A stretch of DNA of 64,000 nt from Plutella xylostella (lineage: Eukaryota; Arthropoda; Insecta; Lepidoptera; Plutellidae): NCBI RefSeq assembly GCF_932276165.1, contig NC_064004.1, positions 1,746,001 to 1,810,000 on the forward strand. The letters are read 5' to 3'. The notes below the pieces were generated by a model. That model did no database searches. It saw only the letters and a program-made list of their open reading frames with translations, and was not told the origin of the DNA. The position numbers were made by a program, and so were the translations under genes. This document shows, one piece after another, positions 55,710-64,000 of the stretch (its first letter is position 1; each line of letters opens with the position of its first letter).

Positions 55710-58173
55710 ATGATGTTAATAAATTTGCTTGTACTTTTAACCTTTTCAAATTCTAGTTATGGCTCCAAATATCTGCCGGTATTTATTCTTGATTACGACC
55801 AAACGCTTACGAATTTAATCACGAACAACAACCCCTTCTATAAAACCAGTCGAGGTGAGTTTACAGACATCGTACACGACGTTATCAGGAAAAGTGATAC
55901 GGTCATAATCTTCACTGAAACGCTATTCTGCTCCGAAGACGTTTCAACTCGAGATAAAGATGGCACCTCCTATCCCAACATGCGTAAAGCGCTGCACGAG
56001 CAAAAAGTAAAATACCTACCAGCCGTTGAAGAACCATACAGTATTTTAACCCAAATATTCCAACCTGACCCCCAAAACATTTTCAAACTAAGCGTTTGTA
56101 ATGCCCGTGCCAAACTGACTCTCGATCCAGGACATACGAAATATTTCTACGTGTATTTCCAAGACCAGCCAACCGATCCCCGAACGGAGAGTCTCCGATG
56201 CCATGATGCAGTTATGAAGGAAGTGTATTTGCAAACACGCATGTCTAAACCTGCAGGGAAGATCGTCGCATTTTACACTGGTATGACCAGTCCTATTATT
56301 GCTGAAAGGAGGTTGTTGAAGCCAATTAAAACACAAAAGGAGGTTGAAAGTGTGCCTACGGTATTTTTGTCTTCCGATGGCGCGTTGTTCAGGTTCAAAG
56401 GAGTTTACTTCACAAGAGGAAGAACGGTCACTTCGCTGTTTGAAATGCCATCCATAGCTGAAGAAACTTGGACAAAGAGAAAACTCACGACGAAAATGTC
56501 GTATACGGATTTTGAGTTGCAGTTTGAATTTTCTTTTCGTAGTGACGGTTGGAGTCTTGGTGAGTACCTATGTAACTACCTTACCTAAGCACCTACATAC
56601 CTTTAGGAAATAAAAAGTAACTAATTACTAATAGGTTTGCAGCGATTCGAAAAAAGCAGGCCCTTTTCAATCAAACATGGAACCTTAAAAGTCCGTTGGA
56701 TGGAATTTCCTGGGTATATCACTGCACTGCACCTTACTCCCATCTATCACGACTACCTACGCCGACAATCCTCAAAAGCTGTTGGCCATAACAAAGAGTA
56801 CTCACAAAAATACCTCCTCCACACTCTGTATCACTCTTCTTTTCCCTAGCCTTATCCTTATTTAGAGTCGACTTTGTGCGTCAATTCACGCCATTTTACC
56901 CTATCCTCTTTAGACTCTGTGTCTCTATTGGAATCTAAAGAAGTGGTGGGCACCCTGCGTCTGACCGCCGGCGCGCCGTGGGGTAACTCCTACGTGTGTA
57001 GCGACCCCCTCATCATCAGCGGCGGTGACGGCTTCGTGTCCATCAATCACTATCAGGTACCGTAAAATTTAAATTATTAGGCCGATTTTGTTACCAGATT
57101 TTGACGATGTCTGTATGTGTTAGTATTAGTTAAGGCTCGTTTACACAGTGCGAGCTGCTGCCTAGCCAGTAGACAGCTACTCGGTTTGTGTACTCGTACG
57201 CCCGTAGCTCGGCTCGCCTTTGCTGTCTATACGACACCCAGTCCCAGTCCGAGTCGAGTCGCGGCGTAGTACACAAAAAACACGGGTTCCACTCACAACT
57301 GTCCAGCTGGCACTGGTGAGCTACTGCCGAACGCGTCCAAACGATGCGAGCGACGGCCGAGCCGCTGTCATGGGCTAGTAGCTGCCGGGCGAGCAGGCGA
57401 GTGAAAACAAAAAATGTTGAAGTAACTCGGATGCGAGCTACTGACCAACTCGCACGTACGAGTTACTCGTAAGTTACGTCCAAACAGTGCGAGTTACTAC
57501 AGTGCAGCTACTCGGAAGGCTGACTCGTACGCTAGCTCGCACTGTGTAAACTAGCCATTAGGCACTGACACAGTAGCATACAGATGAGGACACTTTAAGA
57601 CTATTTCAGGCTGTTTTCTTCATTAAGTAGCTGACTGCCTTACAGCTCCGACAAATTAAGTACCTAAGTATATTAATAAACTATGCCTAAGCAGCTTACA
57701 CTATGTATAAATCAAATGTAGTATAATAAAGGTGTTGTCCTTACCTGCCAAGCGTGGAGATGAAACCGATTGATGAAGAACAAGTTTAAATACCTATCCC
57801 AGTGATAATTTCATAGTTATAACATCCATTCTGACTTTTTTTTTCTCAGATCCAACCCTTCCGTTATACCAGGAAGAACTTGGTAGTCCCTTACGGTGAC
57901 AAAAATATTGCCCTAGCTGAAGGCGAAGAAGACGATGACGGCCCCGAGCCCATACCAGACGTGGACGCCCCAGGAAGAAACTCCACTTGCAGATTTGGGA
58001 AAAGCGTTCACTGCGGGCCCTATTTCAGCATCAGTATACTGTCGTGCCTGTTTGTGTCCGCCTTATTACTGGGTGTATTGACTGCTGGAATAGTGATGCT
58101 TATGAACTGCAAAACTAATGATCATTACGACGATCCGCACGGGAAACCGCTGCAGTTTACTTCAGAGTTTTAA
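55710..58173 (+). CDS. Diverged Ac45 paralogue
   Basis: Exons 55710-56559, 56914-57056, 57850-58173; all GT-AG, in phase, 438 residues. The start was placed at the first of two ATGs (MMLINLLVLLTFSNSSYGS), which gives a signal peptide. The 3' half aligns with Ac45: the last two introns have the same phase and position (before I-Q-P), a single membrane span lies at about 390-416, and the tail has YDDPHGK. An acidic run EGEEDDDGPEPIPDVD precedes the span. The first Ac45 intron is absent, and no RQRR furin site is seen. AATAAA is at 58210. It probably serves the same V-ATPase role in a restricted tissue; that is inference. Confidence 0.85.
57133..57557. mobile_element. MITE with subterminal repeats
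   Basis: Ends ggctcgtttacacagtgcga and complement, flanked by TTA (57130-57132, 57558-57560). Inside are many copies of cgagctact, ctcgtacg and cgagt in both orientations. Such arrays are often transposase binding sites. It lies in intron 2 of the Ac45 paralogue. Confidence 0.65.
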
Positions 58174-58699
58174 ATGTTTTTTTTATGTGTAGTTACCTAA
58201 ATGATAAGAAATAAACTTTCGATTATTATATTTGGTCTTAGCTTGACTCTTGGTGAGCTATCGCATTGAGGGTATATTAATATAGGATACGCTAGGGGTT
58301 TCCCTTTACCGCGCTGGTAGGTAGTTAGACACCTACCACTGCTAGCGCAATGAACGCAAACCATTGCTCGATAGCATAGAACAACCCGGACTTGGGTGTA
58401 ATGCTCGATAGAATCGTGATTTCCGATATCTCCAAGGACGCATCACTTCAAAGATCAAAATTAGCGAGGCTGTAATTAATCTGAGCATAAGAAATATGCA
58501 ACCATAGAGTTCATAAAATGAATGAACGAGAAAGTTCTACACAAAAATAGGTTTTTTTACAATGGCAACATAATCGTACAACTAAAAAAGTTCATTGAAA
58601 AAAAATCGCTCTTTCGCGAAGTTGCGTCACCCACATGTTCCGTCTAAAGTGAAATAAAAGTGATAATTTTATTGAATTATCCAGTAAATTAACACTAAA
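58174..58699. other. Gap between Ac45 paralogue and mortalin
   Basis: It contains the AATAAA of the upstream gene (58210-58215) and, to the right, the expected promoter and 5' untranslated region of mortalin. The two genes are only 526 bp apart and run in the same direction. No TATA box is obvious. Confidence 0.5.
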
Positions 58700-61600
58700 A
58701 TGTTGTGCGCTACACGGTCTTTTGGCCGAAAGGCCCTAGAGTGCTCCGGAGTCACCTCAGATCTTTACACACAGAGGAATTTCTCAACCCTCCTCCGAAA
58801 CGTAAGTAACCATTTTATTTTGGAAAACGAAAGAAAAGCGATTGTCAGTATTTTTTAATGTATTAAAATAACCATCTAAAAGACCTATTTAATATTATAT
58901 TTCCTACTAAATTGATAATCAAACTTTAGCGACCAAAATCCTACCGGTCCAAAGTCACATGGAATTTTTCGATATTCTTCCATTTTCACATTCTAGAAGA
59001 TTTTCACTATAATTTCCCATATTTCAGACTGCATCCCCAACAGTTCCTATCTATCGCCATGGACTGCAAAGCCGACACAAGTAAGTTCCAAAATCATTAT
59101 TATTGCAACTATTTCATCAGACATAACCTAACATTTCGTTGCGTATAATTGTGAGAACCTACGTCTTATTATACTTTTAAATAAGCGTGCAATTCTTGTG
59201 CAACAATAAAAGTCCTCATGGCTTTGACCATAAAATTTTACATGCTTTTTGTTTTGTTATGGTATGGTCCAAGAAATAGGTATTTTACAATATTTATGTA
59301 ACAATGCTGGCCAATGGTTTTGTATGAAAAGTAAACAATCTAAGATGTCTTACGGACCCAAATCCTTGTGTGTTAAAGACTAAACACACACAGCCTGATG
59401 AAATAAAATTCAGCATTTCACTGAAAACTGCTATTTATGGGAATACACAATTTTTTTACATAGTACTTATTTCATATAAAATATTCAGTTTGTACAAAAC
59501 AAGAGTTCAATCAACCTGCATTGAAAAACTTATAACATACTCAATACACATTCATGCTCTGTCGATCAGTACACACACCAATGTGTGTGTGACTTTTGCA
59601 ACAGAGCGAGATAGCAGCATGGAACCAGCTAGCCCCAACTCATGTTGAAGGCTTTCCTAGATACCGTGCAACAAGATTACTACTGCACATTGCATGCTGA
59701 GATATTGCATATTATAATTATTATGTATAGCGCAAGTGTCACGCAATGTGGAATCTGCCTTGAGACAATGCATCTGCTGAATACAGCAAAGGCACTTAGT
59801 TGCAGTTTAAAAACTGAAAAGGTCATATTAAAATGAACTAAATTGAAATTATGACACAACATTTCATCAACATTGCCAAATACACAACAATACATACATT
59901 TTACCAGTTAAAAAATCTGTAACAATATTAACTATTGTTCAGGTCGGAGGGTGTGCGAGGAGCCGTCATCGGTATTGACCTGGGTACCACAAACTCATGT
60001 GTGGCCGTCATGGAAGGAAAGACACCCAAGGTTTGTACCAACTTTCAAGGGTTTATACTTATTATACCAGGTTTCATTTAACAACCCCTGACCTTTACTG
60101 CACTGAATTTTAAATTCACAACTTGTCTTTTTCTTCTTAGTGTGTTAGTGAGTGATGCTAATCTGACTGGCCAATCCTTCTACTATGATATAATTCTAGT
60201 GTTTGTCTCAAACAAGCTAAGGAGAAAGAGTTTTTCCCACCATTCAGGCCCTGAAAAGTGAAACCTGTATTATGATATTATGTTTTAGTGCGTGTACCGC
60301 TAGGTGGGACTCTACTGCGTCATACACTTTTATGTTAATTTCTCACTGTCCAAACTGTGTTTTAAAAACTCGCTATGCAAAAGATAGAATGCGTTGTCGA
60401 TCAGTAGCGTGCGCCTGTGCGCCGCCGCTTTTGCAACAACGCGAGAGAACTGCGTGGAACCAGCTAGCGACGACTCATGTCCACCGCTTTCCTAGATACC
60501 ACGCTACATTTAAATAATAACTTAAGGTTTCAACAGCTGAAAATGTTCTTGATAAAGTGAAATTTGAAACAGAACAACACATTAGTCCACTAATATTAGA
60601 TCTATCTATTCACAGACAGTCACAAAAACTTCTAACACCCTTAATTTCCGCCTTAGGGCTAACTTTATCACCAAAATCCATGTAACTGTTCAAAACTAAT
60701 ATATGTTTAAGTTGACTCCTCACATTCAGAGAGAGGTTCATTCATTCATTGCCAAATGGTCACTATTATTCCCCACAATCTCATCCCTGGTCCCCCGCAG
60801 GTGGTGGAGAACTCGGAGGGGTCGCGCACGACGCCGTCGCACGTGGCGTTCTCCAAGGAGGGCGAGCGGCTCGTCGGCATGCCCGCCAAGCGACAGGCCG
60901 TCACCAACTCGTATGTATTCACTTATTCTATCTATTTTATTTACCAGAGGGGAATATCGCCAAAATGGCGTTAGATTGGAATCCGCCGCAGGGCAGACGG
61001 CGCAAAGGGCGACCTGCAATAACTTGGAGGAGATCCATTCTGAGCGACCTCAATGCCGTCGGAATCTCCTGGGACGAAGCCAAAGAAAGAGCCCAGGACA
61101 GGAACGTCTGGAGAAGAGTCGTGGAGTTAGAGGAATTAATCATCATCTATTTTCCGGAAAGCTATAGATCGCATTCAGTGACTACATCCAGCAGTGGACT
61201 GCTATAGGCTGATCATAATCATCGTCATCAGCCTATAGCAGTCCACTGCTGGATGTAGGCCTCTCCCAAAGCACGCCACTGGATGTGATCTTTAGCTTTC
61301 TGCATCCAATAATAACAGTCACCTTTCGCAAGTCGTCACCCCATATAGCCGGATAGGCTAATGATGATGATGATGATGATATCTTTTCAGCCTTTAGCCT
61401 CTAAGGTTGGCCAGTATGAGTTAAACCCCTTAAGACTTCCTGAAGAGACCCCAGAGATCTAATGGTTTGATTGTTTATTGAATTAATTTAAATAAGAACC
61501 ACAATGCACTGTACCTGGAATCCCTTATCTAGCTGCTACTGCATACTGGTTTCCTGTCTAGGGTCATTCGTACAGCAAGCTACATCTCCATGCAACACTA

Positions 61601-63772
61601 TATTTACCTGTTTGTGGTCTCTATGTTTGATTACTCATCTACCCCATGCTACAATCCCTTTTAAAGTGAGCTAAGTTTTAAATGAGGTGATTTTGAAGCT
61701 GTTATTTGCAAGTTTGAAAGTTACCACTGCTACCACAAAGTCTGCTTCTGGAAGATGTCACTTCTAAAAAAATAATCTTACAATACTGTCCTACCCCAAC
61801 AGAGGCAACACATTCTACGCGACCAAGCGTCTGATCGGCAGAAGGTTTGATGACCCCGAGGTGCAGAAGGACCTCAAGAACCTGTCCTACAAGGTCGTGA
61901 AGGCTTCCAATGGAGACGCGTGGGTGCAGGGTGAGTGTCTTATACATTTCATGTGTTATAGGGTGGAATTTTTTTGAAGATGAGAAAGTCTGGACCTGTA
62001 TACAGGGTGTTGCAAAAAGGGTATACTAAGCCGCAACCTACATGTGCAGCACTTTATATTTTATTGTGTGATATTCAAATACAATGTAATATTGTGAAAG
62101 AATAAATTAAATGAAATAAGCCCGAAAATGAATTCAGAATTTCAAAATTCGCGAAATAAACCTTTTTGCAACACCCTGTACATGGGTTTTGGGCATAGGT
62201 CCCATAGAATAAAAAAATGACATTCTGTGGTAGGAGTTTGGGTGAATCAATGAAATGTTACAATGTATTGTACTACCATTTGCGCAACACCTTCAGAAAA
62301 TTACACTTTCGTCTTGGATCTTTAAAAGGCATACAAGCCATCTCAAAATGATCATAATTTCTAGCCATGATTTTTTAATAAGAAACAGCACATGCAAACA
62401 GCTAATGTGTAGATGCTCTGTCGATCAGTACACACACCAATGTGTGTGTGACTTTTGCAACAGAGCAAGATAAAAGCATGGAACCAGCTAGCCCCGACTT
62501 ATGTCGAAGGCTTTCCTAGATACCATGCAACAAGATTACTAATAAATACAAAAAACAGTTTGCCTGACTTTAAATTATATTGATAAAACGAATTACTTAT
62601 TTATTATTATTATTTATTTTATGGAAAACTTACAGCTAAAATTTAACAGTATAACACAAAAAATAAACAGTTGAAAACCAATTACTAGTTTTCACTAATT
62701 GATAATTACGAAATATCTGTATGAAAGACTGCATGTTAAACCACCTATCCAATGTCCAGCAGTGGAATATGAACGAAATTTTTCAATAATAAAATAAGCA
62801 ACGTGGGAAATATTCGATTACCTGTCACTATTATCTAATATCATAAAGTAGGGCTTGGCTTCTTTAGGGGAACGAACTTTGGTCCCTTATCTCACAGATA
62901 AGAATTCTTTACGTATGCGGTACCAGTGCGTAGTGTTGCATAATCTTGCTTGATATTGAAATAATGAGGAATTAAACTTAGATATTTTTTAAACACACTA
63001 TCTTTTTCTGCTTTTGATTGCCTAGTATCCTAGTGTGATAAAAAATGAATTAAAATCGAATAAATAAGCCCCGGAGATTGCCGCTGATTGCCACTTTGAT
63101 GACGTATTTTGCGCCACAAACACTCTATCGACGTCACTGTGACGTCATTCGCACATGTAGGTATTTGTCAAAGTTCCAACGCGTATTATACAGGAATATG
63201 CGATATAACTTGAGTATTTTTTTTAAATTTTAAATAGCCTAATTGTTTTATTACTGCTGGGCAAAGGCCTGCACTTCTTTCTTGCTGACCCTTAGATCCT
63301 GCGCAGTTTCGAAATAATCTTTACTTAGCTAAAACAATAAAAGGCATCAAAACAAATTATAAACCAAAATGGTTCCAGAATTGATCCCTGAGGAGCGCCT
63401 GTTTTTAATATTAACTATTACAGCAATAGACTAATGTCTGAAATAAAAAATATTCTATTCTTTACATAAATTTAGGCCCTTATATCTTATCAGGTATAAC
63501 AACGGCACAATGTTCATTAAATGCTAATTATTGATATAATAACAAACAAATATGGTCCTGAAATCGATCCCTGAGGAGCGCCTATTTACACACCCCCCTT
63601 ATCCCACCAGGTACCGACGGCAAGATGTACTCCCCGTCTCAGATCGGAGCCTTCGTGCTGATCAAGATGAAGGAGACTGCCGAGGCCTACCTGAACACCA
63701 CGGTCAAGAATGCCGTGGTGACGGTGCCGGCTTACTTCAACGACTCGCAGCGACAGGCTACTAAGGATGCTG
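58700..63772 (+). CDS. Hsc70-5: Mitochondrial Hsp70 (mortalin), 5' part
   Basis: Mitochondrial Hsp70 is the ATP-driven chaperone of the matrix and motor of protein import; it also serves iron-sulfur cluster assembly. Exons here: 58700-58801, 59028-59080, 59943-60030, 60801-60910, 61803-61930, 63611-63772; the rest lies beyond the window. Phases agree, about 214 codons. The N-terminus is basic and lacks acidic runs (MLCATRSFGRKALE), as in a matrix presequence. The nucleotide-binding domain begins GAVIGIDLGTTNSCVAVMEG. The mitochondrial type is shown by the KVVENSEGSRTTPS and YATKRLIGRRFDDPEVQKD stretches; exon 6 ends in AYFNDSQRQATKDAG. Introns 2, 3 and 5 each carry an H/ACA snoRNA. Confidence 0.95.
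59554..59676 (+). ncRNA. H/ACA box snoRNA in mortalin intron 2
   Basis: Hairpin 1: lower stem 59556-59562 with 59601-59607, upper stem 59571-59578 with 59583-59590 extended by AGT/ACT. Box H ATAGCA at 59611-59616. Hairpin 2: GCATGG (59617-59622) with CCGTGC (59664-59669), apical AGCC/GGCT and CAAC/GTTG. ACA at 59671-59673. The 3' guide strands start 16 nt before box H and 14 nt before ACA, the usual spacing. Pocket 1 fits 28S UGCAAA-UC-GAUCG and pocket 2 fits AUCUAG-UA-GCUGGUU. Sense to the host gene. Confidence 0.88.
60389..60511 (+). ncRNA. H/ACA box snoRNA in mortalin intron 3, diverged
   Basis: The most diverged family member. Stems have changed in a compensated way: GCGTTGT/ACAACGC, GCGTGG/CCACGC and apical AGCG/CGCT. 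The guide strands CGAUC, UUUGCA, AACCAGC and CUAGAU are kept. Box H is probably AGAGAA (60444-60449), 14 nt from the guide. ACA is at 60506-60508 with three T after it. Same predicted 28S targets as its relatives. Confidence 0.85.
60955..61390 (+). pseudogene. RTE-type LINE C-terminal fragments
   Basis: In intron 4 of mortalin. The frame after 60961 encodes RRRKGRPAITWRR and ISWDEAKERAQDRNVWRRVV, a typical RTE C-terminus, then an atccagcagtggactgctat tail at about 61200. Immediately after, 61215-61390 carries the same tail in reverse followed by forward (gat)n, so two tails face each other. Too short to be functional. Confidence 0.65.
62003..62178. mobile_element. MITE with cagggtgttgcaaaaagg ends
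   Basis: The same ends as at 13830-14021 (cagggtgttgcaaaaaggg, tactaagccg and right end cctttttgcaacaccctg), between TA dinucleotides. The interior differs but both copies share a cgaaatt-like block. Intron 5 of mortalin. Confidence 0.65.
62413..62535 (+). ncRNA. H/ACA box snoRNA in mortalin intron 5
   Basis: Nearly identical to the 59554 copy. Lower stem 1 GCTCTGT (62415-62421). Box H ATAAAA at 62470-62475. Lower stem 2 GCATGG/CCATGC without mismatch. The apical stem CGAC/GTCG replaces CAAC/GTTG, a compensated change. ACA is at 62530-62532. Guides are unchanged. Sense to mortalin. Confidence 0.86.
62580..63600. other. Mortalin intron 5, remaining part
   Basis: AT-rich intron without ORFs of note. 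Two similar phrases (atcgatccctgaggagcgcct at 63562-63582 and attgatccctgaggagcgcct at 63382-63402) mark a short direct repeat about 180 bp apart, each preceded by aaatatggt or aaaatggtt. Nothing else recognised. Confidence 0.45.
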
Positions 63773-63865
63773 GTAGGTTTTAGAATTAAATAGCTTTGCG
63801 GTCGAAAAAATGGGGAGTGTCTGCTCCGTATGTGACTGTTTTTAACGTTATGAAGTATTCAAGTC

Positions 63866-63893
63866 AGGATACTAAGGATGCTGATAGGTCATA
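63866..63893 (+). repeat. Copy of mortalin exon 6 end and donor
   Basis: The phrase aggatactaaggatgctgat and aggtc repeats the last bases of exon 6 with its donor (aggctactaaggatgctggt, 63755-63774) about 110 bp into the following intron. The GT of the donor is changed to AT in the copy. After it, 63895-64000 is a reverse-type LINE tail. Confidence 0.6.
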
Positions 63894-64000
63894 ATCATCT
63901 TGTACTTCTACTTCTGGAGCTAGGTCTCTTAGGAAGAGCGCCACACACTCTGTCTTCGGCCTTCTTCATCCAGCCACTACCTGCTACCTGTCAAAGGTCA

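Noticed and set aside
59388..59424. Possible C/D box snoRNA (tgatga ... ctga)
   Set aside because: The distance between the boxes is about 30 nt, too short, and no terminal stem is present.
1..64000. CRISPR arrays or bacterial operons
   Set aside because: The split genes, SINEs and LINEs show eukaryotic nuclear DNA; the 39-bp and 201-bp tandem repeats have no spacer structure.

Overview
This window is nuclear DNA of an insect, most likely a moth or butterfly. The genes are split by short GT-AG introns. The space between exons is filled with tRNA-derived SINEs, RTE and Jockey/CR1-like LINE pieces and many small inverted-repeat elements (MITEs) of types I associate with Lepidoptera. All exon boundaries were derived by hand from splice sites, reading phase and protein continuity; no search was run.

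Layout: 1-16.6 kb has no gene I can support, only repeats. 16.6-35.4 kb (minus) is the translation termination factor eRF1, in ten-exon transcripts with two alternative last exons. 36.5-45.6 kb (minus) is a nine-exon gene for a secreted or membrane-anchored protein of about 362 residues that I do not recognise. 48.0-51.3 kb (minus) is the V-ATPase accessory subunit Ac45 (ATP6AP1). 51.7-54.7 kb (minus) is a LINE with one intact 966-residue ORF and a restriction-like endonuclease. 55.7-58.2 kb (plus) is a diverged Ac45 paralogue, head to head with Ac45. 58.7 kb to the right edge (plus) is the 5' part of the mitochondrial Hsp70 (mortalin) gene.

The best hidden signal is a family of four intronic H/ACA box snoRNA genes: three in mortalin introns 2, 3 and 5 and one in eRF1 intron 5, all on the sense strand of the host. 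Each folds as hairpin - box H - hairpin - ACA. The stems change by compensatory substitutions while both guide pockets stay fixed. The two pockets match two conserved stretches of 28S rRNA domain II with exactly two unpaired bases at each predicted pseudouridine.

Other points of interest are the swappable eRF1 C-terminal exon; repeated duplication of exon 3' ends together with their splice donors (Ac45 exon 3, eRF1 exon 7, mortalin exon 6); a CR1-like LINE nested in an RTE LINE; twin palindromic MITEs that break a LINE reverse transcriptase and are flanked by TTA and TAA duplications; and a hairpin that overlaps the stop codon of the intact LINE.
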